From positions 229,150 through 293,149 of the forward strand of contig JAUJOY010000004.1 of NCBI GenBank assembly GCA_030447385.1: a stretch of 64,000 nucleotides of DNA, read 5' to 3'. The stretch comes from Mycobacteriales bacterium. GTDB taxonomy: Bacteria > Actinomycetota > Actinomycetes > Mycobacteriales > SCTD01. The notes under the pieces are model-generated. The model did no database searches and had not been told where the DNA came from. It saw only the letters and a list, made by a program, of their open reading frames with translations. Every line of letters begins with the position of its first letter. Position 1 is the first letter of the stretch. Shown here piece by piece: positions 16,501-24,515 of the stretch. Made by a program: the position numbers and the translations under genes.

Positions 16501-17403
16501 TCAGGTGGCGGGGGCCCACTCCCACCGCAGGAACTGCTCGGTCACGCGCATCCCGGCCTTCTCGTACAGCGCTACCGCCCCCGTGGGATTGGCGGCGTCG
16601 ACGCCGAGGACGGTTGCCGGCAGGCCGCGCTGGGCGTGGCGGCGGAAGCACTCGTGCAGCAGGGCGGTGCCGAGGCCCTTCCCGCGGAAGTCCGGGGAGA
16701 CCGCCAGCTGGCGCACGAAGCCGTAGTCGCCGACGTCCTGGCTCATGGCCGCCCCCGCCGGCTTGCCCTTCTGCCACGCGACCACGCACATCGCGGCGTC
16801 GAAGCGCGGAGTGTCCAGCAGGAAGGCCGACCACTGCTCCAGCGTGCGCGGACGCTGCCCGCCGATCTCCAGGAAGCAGGTCTCGATCAGCTCGTGCACG
16901 CTCGCATCGTCCGGGCTGCGCTCGAAGGAGCGCACGTCGACCTCGGCGGGCCAGCGCGGCTGCGGCGTGGCGGAGCCCAGCTCGATCCGCATCCGCCAGA
17001 ACTGCCGGGTGGGGGTCCAGCCACGCCGTCGCAGCCGCTCGGCCACTTCGGTGTCGGCGGCCGGAAGGTGGTGCTCGAGCGGGCTGCCGCGCTCCTGCAA
17101 CCAGGCGAGCAGCCGGTCCTGGACGTCGCCCGCACGCGCCGCCGGCGCGGTCACGGTGTCGGCACTGCCATGCGCATCCACCACGGCATAGCCGATCACG
17201 CTGCCGGCCTGCTCGACGACCAGCGTCGACGTGCTGAGGTCGAACCCGGCCTCCTCCCAGTCACCGGTGATGTCGCTCTCGTCGGTGTCCCGCGCACCGC
17301 GGATCGCCTCGTCGTAGAGCCAGTACAGCTCCAGGATCGAGGCCAGGTCGGCGTGCGAGGCGGGGCGGGTCAGCACGTCGCTCCGTCTGCCGGTGCCGGT
17401 CAC
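16501..17403 (-). CDS. tandem GNAT-family N-acetyltransferase
   Basis: 300 residues with two GNAT units. The C-terminal unit has the acetyl-CoA loop (VRQLAVSPDFRGKGLGTALL) followed by VLGVDAANPTGAVALYEKAGMRV; the N-terminal unit is degenerate (VIGYAVVDAHG without the R-x-x-G-x-G loop). This two-domain architecture resembles mycothiol synthase and related actinobacterial acetyltransferases, but MshD-specific features are not evident. GTG 17403 overlaps the stop of the upstream DNA-binding gene (GTGA), which suggests that small regulator and enzyme act together. Confidence 0.82.
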   Translation of the reverse strand: MTGTGRRSDVLTRPASHADLASILELYWLYDEAIRGARDTDESDITGDWEEAGFDLSTSTLVVEQAGSVIGYAVVDAHGSADTVTAPAARAGDVQDRLLAWLQERGSPLEHHLPAADTEVAERLRRRGWTPTRQFWRMRIELGSATPQPRWPAEVDVRSFERSPDDASVHELIETCFLEIGGQRPRTLEQWSAFLLDTPRFDAAMCVVAWQKGKPAGAAMSQDVGDYGFVRQLAVSPDFRGKGLGTALLHECFRRHAQRGLPATVLGVDAANPTGAVALYEKAGMRVTEQFLRWEWAPAT

Positions 17404-17702
17404 GCCGAGGCGTCTTGGAGGGCGCGTGCGGCCCGGCGCTGGGCGGCCTCGCGCGCGCTGCGCTCGTGCGCCAGTAGCGGCCCCGCGTCGCTGCGCAGTG
17501 TCGACCCGGCGGCGGTCAGCGCCACCACTCCGCTGGGCCCCCGGTCGAGGAGCCGGACCTTGAGCGAACGCTCGAGTCGTTGCACTCGCTTGGTCAGCGT
17601 GGGCGAGGTGATGTGCAGCCGCGCCGCCGCGCGGCCGTAGTGACCTTCCTCGATCAGGACGAGGAAGCTCTCGACGCAGACCAGATCAAGGTGCACCAGC
17701 AC
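17400..17702 (-). CDS. LysR-type winged-helix domain without effector domain
   Basis: From GTG 17702 (or 17696, which has better spacing from GGGGAAGG) the product is about 100 residues: VHLDLVCVESFLVLIEEGHYGRAAARLHI, then SPTLTKRVQRLERSLKVRLLDRG and VALTAAG. This is the LysR N-terminal winged helix plus the start of the linker helix. The roughly 200-residue effector domain is absent and the gene ends by overlapping the GNAT gene, so it is not simply cut at a contig edge. The longer track ORF (to 17873) adds a non-family leader. It may be a stand-alone DNA-binding protein or an evolutionary remnant. Confidence 0.75.
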   Translation of the reverse strand: MLVHLDLVCVESFLVLIEEGHYGRAAARLHITSPTLTKRVQRLERSLKVRLLDRGPSGVVALTAAGSTLRSDAGPLLAHERSAREAAQRRAARALQDASA

Positions 17703-17893
17703 GTCCTTCCCCCGCCGCGCACCCTGCCAGCGCGGTGGTGTTCGCGCAATCAGATTGATCGTCAAGAGGCGGTTCGTCAAAGGAACCGCACCTTGCGGGT
17801 CCTTCGCGGCCCGCGGGACCGTCCCCGTGCGCGAACCCGGATGCCGCGGAAGCGGGCAGCGAGACGACGACATCAGGCGCAGGGAGTTCTGTC

Positions 17894-19393
17894 ATGGCGC
17901 ACGGTTCTGCAGGTCTCGGTGAGACCACCCCGCAGTCGACCTTCTACGACCAGGGCCGGTTCGGGCGCCTGTTCCCGACGCTGCCGCCCTTCGCCGAGGA
18001 CACCCCGATGATCCGCAGCGCCCTGACCGCGCTGGGGGCGGCCGGCGGGCTCATGGACGCCGCTGACGACCTGTCCGACCCGATCTCCCTTGTGGTGGAC
18101 CCGGCGGCGAGCGCCGGCAACCCCAACAACCCGACGATGCCTGCGGGGATGACCTTCCTCGGCCAGTTCCTCGACCACGACATGACGTTCGACCCGACCT
18201 CCAGCCTGGCCCGCCAGCAGGACCCGGAGTCGATCCGCAACTTCCGGATCCCCGCGCTGGATCTCGACAGCGTCTACGGCAGCGGTCCAGGCGCCTCACG
18301 GCACCTCTACGACGCGACGGTCGACGGCGGCCAGACGACGCTGCTCACCGAGCAGATCCCCGGTTCGGGCGCGGTGTCCATCGACGGGTCCGCCCGTCAC
18401 GACCTGCCCCGCAACAGCCAGCAGACCGCGCTGCTCGGCGACCCCCGCAACGACGAGCACCTGATCCTGTCGCAGTTCCACGTGGCGATGCTGCGCTTCC
18501 ACAACCGGGTCGTGGACGACGTGAAGGCCGCGTTCGGCGCCGGCCACACGCCGTCGGAGATCTTCCGGGAGGCGCAGCGGATCGTGCGGTGGCACTACCA
18601 GTGGATCGTGCTGCACGAGTTCCTCGAGGCGACGGTCGGCCCGGCGATGCGCGACCGCGTCCTGGCTGCGCCGCGTCACTACCGCTGGCGCAACTCGCCG
18701 TTCATCCCCGTCGAGTTCTCCGTCGGCGCGTACCGCTTCGGTCACTCGCAGGTCCGGCCGAGCTACCGGGCCAACTTCGCCAAGAACGCGACCGATTCGA
18801 CGCAGCAGTTCTTCGCCCTGATCTTCGATCCGTCGGCTCCGCCCGGCGACGACCCGCCGGACCTTCGCGGCGGGAGGCGGGCGCCGCGACGGTTCGTCGA
18901 CTGGCAGACCTTCTTCGACTTCGGCGACGGCCACGTGCGGCCGAACAAGAAGATCGACACCACGCTGTCGTCCGTGCTGTTCGCACTGATGGGGCAGCCG
19001 CCGGGTGAGGCCACCTCTCTGGCCACGCGCAACCTGCTGTGCAACCTGACGATGAAGGTGCCCTCGGGACAGAAGGTCGCCAAGGCGATGGACCTGGAGG
19101 AGCTCGATCCGCACGAGCTGAAGGACCTCAAGGACTTCCACCTGCAAGGACGCACGCCGCTGTGGTTCTACGTGCTGCGGGAGGCACAGGTGCAGGCCGC
19201 GGGTGAACGGCTCGGCAAGGTCGGCGGGCGGCTGGTGGCGGGGGTGATCATCGGCCTGGTCCGCGGTGACCACCAGTCCTACCTGCGTCAGGACCCCGGG
19301 TGGACCCCGACGTACGGGCCGGGCGGCTCGTTCACGATCGCCGACCTGCTGCGGGCCGCCGGAGTGGTGGCCGCCGTTCCGCCGCCCCCCTGA
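17894..19393 (+). CDS. animal-type heme peroxidase
   Basis: 499 residues. The distal histidine region is FLGQFLDHDMTFDP, with Asp next to His as in myeloperoxidase-type enzymes; the proximal histidine is in YRFGHSQVRPSYRANF, and a conserved Arg/Glu region (ARHDLPRNSQQTALLGDPRNDEH) is present. These features place it in the peroxidase-cyclooxygenase superfamily, which uses H2O2 to oxidise halides, thiocyanate or organic substrates. No signal peptide is visible, so it may be cytoplasmic. It is convergent with the MpaB-like gene and close to an MhuD-like heme oxygenase, making a small heme-linked group. Confidence 0.92.
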   Translation: MAHGSAGLGETTPQSTFYDQGRFGRLFPTLPPFAEDTPMIRSALTALGAAGGLMDAADDLSDPISLVVDPAASAGNPNNPTMPAGMTFLGQFLDHDMTFDPTSSLARQQDPESIRNFRIPALDLDSVYGSGPGASRHLYDATVDGGQTTLLTEQIPGSGAVSIDGSARHDLPRNSQQTALLGDPRNDEHLILSQFHVAMLRFHNRVVDDVKAAFGAGHTPSEIFREAQRIVRWHYQWIVLHEFLEATVGPAMRDRVLAAPRHYRWRNSPFIPVEFSVGAYRFGHSQVRPSYRANFAKNATDSTQQFFALIFDPSAPPGDDPPDLRGGRRAPRRFVDWQTFFDFGDGHVRPNKKIDTTLSSVLFALMGQPPGEATSLATRNLLCNLTMKVPSGQKVAKAMDLEELDPHELKDLKDFHLQGRTPLWFYVLREAQVQAAGERLGKVGGRLVAGVIIGLVRGDHQSYLRQDPGWTPTYGPGGSFTIADLLRAAGVVAAVPPPP

Positions 19394-19423
19394 CCGCGGC
19401 GGAACCAGGTCTCCAGGCACCTC

Positions 19424-20260
19424 TCAGAGCAGCCCCATCCGGGCCCGACCCGACTTGAGGTGCGGCCCGTGCCGCAGCGACTCCGGGGCGATCAGCAGGC
19501 CGCTGCGAAAGGCCAGACCGGCGGCGGTGGCGGCCACGTCGGTCGTCGGCAGCCCAGGGAGGCGGTAGAGCCGCCGCGCCCAGCGCGGCAGCATCGCAAA
19601 GGCCGCGGAGGCCAGCGCAACCCACGCTGCGCGCGCAGGAGTGCCGAGCTGCACCTTCGTCGGCATGGGCGGCCACAGCAGGAACGTGACCGTCTCGCGG
19701 GCGGCCTGGGTCACCCTCAGCTGCGGGCGCATGTCGCGCAGATAGGCACCCATCTGCGCGGCGGAGGCGGGCACCGTCGCCGGGTCGAGCCCCACGAGTG
19801 CGGCACCGACCGTCTGCTCGGCGTAGTAGCGGTCCCGGTCCGCGGGGGACACCCGCAAGCCGCACCGCACCGCCGTGGACAGGAACGACTCGACCTCGAC
19901 GCAGTGCACCCAGCGCAGCAGATCGGGGTCGTCCACGCGATAGGCCACGCCTGATTCGGGCTCGATGCCACCGAGCCGCCGGTGGACGCCGCGCACCCGG
20001 GCGCCGGCGCGATGCGCCTCCTGCGTCGTGCCGTACGTCGTGACGCCGACGTAGTCGGCCGTACGGAACAGCCGTCCCCAGGGGTCGGCCCGGAAGTCGC
20101 TGTGCTGGATGACGCCGGACATCGCAAGCGGGTGCACCGCCTGCAGCAGCAGGGCCCGCAGCCCGGCCAGGGCCATCGACGGGTCGGCATGGACCCGCCA
20201 GGTGACGCTGTCCGGTCCGTACAGGCCTGGGTCCGGGCAGGGTTCAGGCTGCTCGCTCAT
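19424..20260 (-). CDS. MpaB/latex-clearing-protein-type oxygenase (DUF2236)
   Basis: 278 residues with the DUF2236 pattern: DPSMALAGLRALLLQAVHPLAMSGV near the N-terminus, YVGVTTYGTTQEAHRAGARVRGVHRRLGG, and WVHCVEVESFL. Conserved His residues in these segments are the likely heme ligands or active-site residues by analogy with rubber oxygenase Lcp and fungal MpaB; this comes from the family, not from the sequence alone. CACCCT lies 6 nt before ATG 20260, consistent with a leaderless message. It is divergent from the MhuD-like gene and convergent with the peroxidase. Confidence 0.85.
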   Translation of the reverse strand: MSEQPEPCPDPGLYGPDSVTWRVHADPSMALAGLRALLLQAVHPLAMSGVIQHSDFRADPWGRLFRTADYVGVTTYGTTQEAHRAGARVRGVHRRLGGIEPESGVAYRVDDPDLLRWVHCVEVESFLSTAVRCGLRVSPADRDRYYAEQTVGAALVGLDPATVPASAAQMGAYLRDMRPQLRVTQAARETVTFLLWPPMPTKVQLGTPARAAWVALASAAFAMLPRWARRLYRLPGLPTTDVAATAAGLAFRSGLLIAPESLRHGPHLKSGRARMGLL

Positions 20261-20390
20261 GTCTCCAGGGTGGCATCTGCTGACGGCGCCCGCCCGGTGG
20301 CGGCCGCCCAGGTGCTGTTCGCCCCGGCGGAACGGGGCACCGGTGCGCCCGTCGGTCTCACCCAGCGGCCGATCGGGGGCTGCTCAGCCC

Positions 20391-20396
20391 TAGGCT
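20391..20396 (+). promoter_or_regulatory. leaderless-type -10 (TAGGCT)
   Basis: TAGGCT ends 7 nt before GTG 20404 in the 143-bp divergent region shared with the MpaB-like gene. There is no Shine-Dalgarno before the start. Confidence 0.5.
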
Positions 20397-20403
20397 CACC
20401 CGT

Positions 20404-20727
20404 GTGTCCTACGTCGTGATCAATGTCCTGACCGTTCCGGAGGGTGCCGGGAGCACCCTCGAGGAGCGGTTCGCCGCCCGTCAGGGAGCCGTCGACAGCG
20501 CGCCGGGCTTCGAGCACTTCGAGCTGCTACGGCCGGTGGAGGGCACCGAGGACTACCTCGTCTACACGCGCTGGCGCAGCGAGGAGGACTTCCGCGCGTG
20601 GCGCGAGTCGCAGGCGTTCGGGCAGGGGCACGCCGGAGCCGCCGGACGGCCCGAAGGCGCCCGTCCGGCGGCTACCGGATCCAGCATCTGGGCCTTCCAG
20701 GTGGTTCAGCACTCGTCCGGGGCCTGA
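20404..20727 (+). CDS. MhuD-like heme-degrading monooxygenase (ABM fold)
   Basis: 107 residues of the antibiotic-biosynthesis-monooxygenase fold. Compared from memory with mycobacterial MhuD, it shares VVINVLTVPEGAG (Asn7 at the same position), FEHFELLRPVEG, TRWRSEEDFRAW, a histidine in GQGHAG near MhuD His75 (one-residue insertion), and the end ATGSSIWAFQVV. MhuD opens heme to release iron without CO. The likely role is heme iron recovery or heme clearance. It is a neighbour of two other heme-family genes, and its 3' end overlaps that of the alpha/beta hydrolase by 22 bp. Confidence 0.82.
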   Translation: MSYVVINVLTVPEGAGSTLEERFAARQGAVDSAPGFEHFELLRPVEGTEDYLVYTRWRSEEDFRAWRESQAFGQGHAGAAGRPEGARPAATGSSIWAFQVVQHSSGA

Positions 20728-21593
20728 GCCCCGGCCCTCTGGACGGTCTGCAGGAAGTCCAGCAGGGCGGCTGCTGTCGCGCCCGGCTGCTCGGCTGCGG
20801 GGGAGTGGGCCGCCCCCTGCACGACGACATGAGCGGCACCGAGCCGCCTCGCCATCTGCTCCTGCAGGGCGGGGGTCCACGCGTCGTCGGCCGCACCGTG
20901 CATCACCAGCAGCGGCACCCTCGCGGCGCGCAACTCCTCGACCCGGTCCGGCTCGGTCGTGAGGGCATCGGCCATGCCCAGGAGCGCCTGTGGGCTGGAT
21001 GCGAGCATCCGGTCCCGCAGAAAGCCCTGAAGCGACGCGTCCAGCGCCAGGTGGCGGGCGTCCTGGGCGTTCAGGGCATCCATCGCGGCGACCACAACCG
21101 GTATCCCGCCCTGCTGCAGCAGCGGGCGCAGCAGCGACAGGATCTCGACCCGAGGACCCGTGAGACCGGCTGGGCCGGATCCGAGGAGCGTGAGCGTACG
21201 AAATGCCGCCGGCCGGCACAGCAGCGCTGCTCGAGCGACCAACCCGCCGAAGCTGTGACCCACCACGTGCACAGGCCCGCCACCGAGCACGTCGATGACG
21301 GCGAGCAGGTCGGCACCGAGCGCGGCGGTCGTGTAGGCACCGGGGTCGTCGCGGCCCGGCGACTGGAACTGCCCCCGCTGGTCGAGGGCGATGACCGGAT
21401 GACCTGCTTCGGCGAGGGGCGCGAGCAGCAGGCGGAAGTCCTCCTTGCTCCCGGTGTAGCCGGGTACGAGCAGGACCGGGTCCCCGCAGCGGTCGCCGGC
21501 GGGCTCCCGGCGCAGCACCGCCAGCGGCCCGCCCGGTACGTCCAGCGCCTCGAACCGCACCGCTGGGTCCTCGAGCAGGGGGTGCAGGGCCAC
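20706..21593 (-). CDS. alpha/beta-hydrolase
   Basis: 295 residues with a complete catalytic set: the nucleophile elbow HVVGHSFGGLVA, an acid in VMHGAADDAWTP, and a histidine in VVVQGAAHSPAAE. The oxyanion region is VLLVPGYTGSKEDF. The fold and length match esterases, lactonases or haloperoxidase-like hydrolases; the substrate cannot be predicted. GTG 21593 follows TAACCT by 7 nt, and that hexamer includes the stop codon of the upstream phosphoesterase gene. Confidence 0.88.
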   Translation of the reverse strand: MALHPLLEDPAVRFEALDVPGGPLAVLRREPAGDRCGDPVLLVPGYTGSKEDFRLLLAPLAEAGHPVIALDQRGQFQSPGRDDPGAYTTAALGADLLAVIDVLGGGPVHVVGHSFGGLVARAALLCRPAAFRTLTLLGSGPAGLTGPRVEILSLLRPLLQQGGIPVVVAAMDALNAQDARHLALDASLQGFLRDRMLASSPQALLGMADALTTEPDRVEELRAARVPLLVMHGAADDAWTPALQEQMARRLGAAHVVVQGAAHSPAAEQPGATAAALLDFLQTVQRAGAQAPDEC

Positions 21594-21600
21594 GCGCGCA

Positions 21601-21606
21601 AGGTTA
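21601..21606 (-). promoter_or_regulatory. -10 (TAACCT) overlapping the upstream stop codon
   Basis: On the minus strand TAACCT lies 7 nt before GTG 21593. Its first three bases are the TAA stop of the phosphoesterase gene (ends 21604), so the hydrolase could be transcribed separately from a start point at its own first codon. Confidence 0.45.
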
Positions 21607-22125
21607 GGTCCCGGCGGCGGGGTTCATGGCTTGCCGTGACGTCGGGTGCACGACGACGTCGCAGACGGCCCCGTCGTGCAGCCGCGCGGTCATGTACGTG
21701 CAGACCGGCTGGCGTCGGCGGTCGGTCGGGGACCCCGGGTTGAGCAGTCGCATCCCGCTCGGCGTGACGGTGTCCCAGGGGATGTGGCTGTGGCCGAACA
21801 CGAGCAGGTCGGTGTCCGGGTGCGCGAGGTCGGCCCGGGCCTCCCGTCCGGCGCGTCCGCCGGTCTGGTGGACGACGGCGACGCGTACGCCCTCGAGCAC
21901 CACCCGAGCCACCTCAGGAAGCCGGGCCCGCAGAGCGGCCCCATCGTTGTTGCCCCAGCAGCCGAGGACCTCGGCCCGCTCCTCGAGCCGGTCCAGCAGA
22001 TCGGCGCTCACCCAGTCCCCCGCGTGCACGACGAGATCCGCAGCGTCCACCTCCCGCCACACCTGCGCCGGCAGGTCCTTGGCCCGGCTCGGCAGATGGG
22101 TGTCGGCGATCAGCAGCAGGCGCAC
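21604..22125 (-). CDS. YfcE-type metallophosphoesterase
   Basis: 173 residues with all calcineurin-like metal motifs in order: IADTHLP (D-x-H), VVHAGDW (GD), GCWGNNDG (GN-N/H-D), VVHQTGG and VFGHSHIPW (GH-x-H), ending in LLNPGSPTDRR. This is the small YfcE/MJ0936-like group, usually phosphodiesterases of unknown physiological substrate. GTG 22125 has CACACT 6 nt before it. The next gene on the strand starts just after its stop. Confidence 0.9.
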   Translation of the reverse strand: MRLLLIADTHLPSRAKDLPAQVWREVDAADLVVHAGDWVSADLLDRLEERAEVLGCWGNNDGAALRARLPEVARVVLEGVRVAVVHQTGGRAGREARADLAHPDTDLLVFGHSHIPWDTVTPSGMRLLNPGSPTDRRRQPVCTYMTARLHDGAVCDVVVHPTSRQAMNPAAGT

Positions 22126-22167
22126 GCCTTCAGTGTGGTGCCCGCCTCCGCACGGTTCTGCAGGGGT

Positions 22168-22608
22168 TCACAGCCTCGCGAGGACGTCGTCGACGGGCAC
22201 GTCGTCGAGGACCATGTCGGTCAGCCCGGCCAGCCGGCCGCACTCGACGCAGCGGGCAGCGACGACCACCCAGCGCACGGACGCGCCGCCCGGCATGTGC
22301 AGCCCCACGCCGATCTCGGCGATGGAGTGCCCGCAGCCGCGGCAGGCGAACATCGGCGGGTGCGTCCAGCGCGCTGCCGAGTCGAGCAGCGAGACGCTGC
22401 AGCCGCAGGCAAGGCAGCGCCGTCGCGCGATGCCGAGCGCGGCGTCCGCCTCGACGTAGCACCAGGTCGGCTGCTCGCTGCCGTGCTCGCCGCAGCCCAG
22501 CACGACCACGTCGTGCACCTGCGGAGCTCCTGGCAGCTCGTGCAACCAGGAGCTGAGGTCTGCGAGGTCCTCAGCCGTACTCGCCCCCGACACCGTCCGC
22601 AGCACCAT
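22168..22608 (-). CDS. conserved cysteine-rich (zinc-ribbon-like) protein
   Basis: 146 residues, family not recognised. Three CxxC pairs (RCLACG, ACRGCG, RCVECG) suggest zinc binding. The N-terminal 60 residues (SWLHELPGAPQVHDVVVLGCGEHGSEQ) look like a separate small fold. It sits 50 bp downstream of the DEAD-box helicase gene on the same strand, so it may be co-transcribed. The start could be ATG 22608; no strong Shine-Dalgarno is seen. Confidence 0.6.
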   Translation of the reverse strand: MVLRTVSGASTAEDLADLSSWLHELPGAPQVHDVVVLGCGEHGSEQPTWCYVEADAALGIARRRCLACGCSVSLLDSAARWTHPPMFACRGCGHSIAEIGVGLHMPGGASVRWVVVAARCVECGRLAGLTDMVLDDVPVDDVLARL

Positions 22609-22658
22609 GGTCGTGATGTCGGCAGGCGGTGCGGTCGACCTGAAGGCCGCGGGCCCGG

Positions 22659-24425
22659 CTACTCCGGCGCGGCGGCTGTCGTCGTCCCGCCGTCGGCGTC
22701 ACCGGCGTTGCGCCCGCGGCCCCGCCCTCCTCGTCGTCGCCGGGGACGCGCAGCAGCGTCGCCGGCCTCACCGCCGGTACCGGCCGCGTCCGTTGCGGGC
22801 GCGGTCGTGGCGGCGCCGCTGTCGCCCGGCTCGCCGGCGCTTCCCCCACCGCGCGTACGCCGGCGGGTGCTCCCGCTGCGCTTGGGCAGCGCGGGCGCGT
22901 CATCCGCACCGGCCCCTGCACCGCCGCCGTCGCGACCGCCGTCGTGGGCGGCCCTGCGTACGCCGGATCGCCCGCCGCTCCGGCCGGCGTCACGGCCACC
23001 GGAAGCCGCCGGCCGCCGCCGGCCGGTCTCGCCGAGGTCCTCGACCTGCTCGGCGTCGAGCCCCGCCCGGACCCGCGCCGAACGCGGCAGCGTGCCCTTC
23101 GTGCCGATCGGGATGTCCTGGTCGGCGAACAGGTGGGGGGAGGAGCTGTAGGTCTCGACCGGCTCCGGGAAGGTCAGGTCGAGCGCCTTGTTGATCAGCC
23201 CCCACTTGGGGCTGTCGTCCCAGTCGACGAACGTGACGGCCACGCCGTTGGCACCCGCCCGGCCCGTGCGCCCGATGCGGTGCAGGAAGACCTTCTCGTC
23301 CTCCGGGCACTGGTAGTTGACGACGTGCGTCACGTCCTGCACGTCGATGCCGCGGGCCGCGACGTCGGTGGCGACGAGCACGTCGATCTTGCCGGAGCGA
23401 AACGCGCGCAGCGCCTGCTCGCGGGCGCCCTGCCCGAGGTCGCCGTGCACGGCGGCGGCGGCGAAGCCGCGGTCGACCAGGTCGGCGGCGACCTTGTCGC
23501 AGGTGCGCTTGGTGCGGCAGAACACCATCGTCAGTCCGCGACCCTCGGACTGCAGGATGCGGGCGAGGATCTCGCCCTTGTCCATCGAGTGCGCCCGGTA
23601 GACGAAGATCCGGGTGTTGGGAACGGTGCGGTTCTCGTCCGGCTCCTCGGCCCGGATGTGGGTCGGCTGCTTCATGAAGCGGCGCGCCATCGCCACCACC
23701 GGACCGGGCATGGTGGCTGAGAAGAGCATCGTCTGCCGCTCGCCGTGGATCTGCTCGAGGATCCGCTCGACGTCGGGCAGGAAGCCGAGGTCGAGCATCT
23801 CGTCGGCCTCGTCGAGGACGAGGACGCCCACGGCGTTGAGGTTGAGGTGCCCCTGACGGGCGAGGTCGAGCAGGCGGCCGGGGGTGCCCACGACCACGTC
23901 GACACCCTTGCGCAGCGTCTCGACCTGGGGCTCGAAGGCGCGCCCGCCGTAGATGGTGACGACGCGGATGCTGCGTACGCTGCCGGCGTTCTCGAGGTCC
24001 TTGGCCACCTGGACCGCGAGCTCGCGGGTGGGGACGACCACGAGTGCCTGGGGGATCCCCGTGGCGCCCTCGGCCTTGCTCGCGACGCGCTGCAGGAGCG
24101 GGATGCCGAAGCCCAGCGTCTTGCCGGTGCCGGTGCGGGCCTGGCCGATGAGGTCGTGGCCCGAGAGCGCGATCGGCAGGGTCATCGTCTGGATGGCGAA
24201 CGGGCTGGAGATACCCATCTTCGTGAGCGCCTCGACGGTCTCGGGGCGCGCTCCGAGGGCGGCGAAGCCGTTGTCCGTGGCGCTGTCGGCGGTGGTGCTG
24301 GTGGGGGTCAGGGGGCTGCCTCTCGTGCGGTCGCGTCGACCGACGACAGGAGCGGGCTCGCAGCGGACAGGTCTTGCTCTGCCGAAGCAGGGGGACCGGC
24401 CGGCGCGCCGCGGGAACACGGTCAA
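22659..24425 (-). CDS. DEAD-box RNA helicase (RhlE-like) with Arg/Gly-rich tail
   Basis: The helicase core has the Q motif (GISSPFAIQTMTLPIALSGHD), motif I ARTGTGKT, DEAD as VLDEADEMLDLGF, SAT, and C-terminal motifs ATDVAARGIDVQDVTHVVNY and HRIGRTGRAG. A tail of about 140 residues is rich in Arg, Gly and Asp and is likely RNA-binding. It corresponds in position to M. tuberculosis Rv3211 (rhlE). The start is doubtful: the track uses TTG 24425 and GTG 24419 is also possible, but the first 38 residues are Arg/Pro-rich and unlike the family. CTG 24311, preceded by GAGAGG, would give the expected (M)TPTSTTADSATDNGFAALG. Confidence 0.9.
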   Translation of the reverse strand: MTVFPRRAGRSPCFGRARPVRCEPAPVVGRRDRTRGSPLTPTSTTADSATDNGFAALGARPETVEALTKMGISSPFAIQTMTLPIALSGHDLIGQARTGTGKTLGFGIPLLQRVASKAEGATGIPQALVVVPTRELAVQVAKDLENAGSVRSIRVVTIYGGRAFEPQVETLRKGVDVVVGTPGRLLDLARQGHLNLNAVGVLVLDEADEMLDLGFLPDVERILEQIHGERQTMLFSATMPGPVVAMARRFMKQPTHIRAEEPDENRTVPNTRIFVYRAHSMDKGEILARILQSEGRGLTMVFCRTKRTCDKVAADLVDRGFAAAAVHGDLGQGAREQALRAFRSGKIDVLVATDVAARGIDVQDVTHVVNYQCPEDEKVFLHRIGRTGRAGANGVAVTFVDWDDSPKWGLINKALDLTFPEPVETYSSSPHLFADQDIPIGTKGTLPRSARVRAGLDAEQVEDLGETGRRRPAASGGRDAGRSGGRSGVRRAAHDGGRDGGGAGAGADDAPALPKRSGSTRRRTRGGGSAGEPGDSGAATTAPATDAAGTGGEAGDAAARPRRRRGGRGRGRNAGDADGGTTTAAAPE

Positions 24426-24515
24426 CGCACAGGGTCGGGAGCGGCGAGCGCCACTCCTTGACGGGGGACTCTACCGCTCGGCCTGCCCCGGTCCCGGTGC
24501 GGCAGGATCAGCAGC

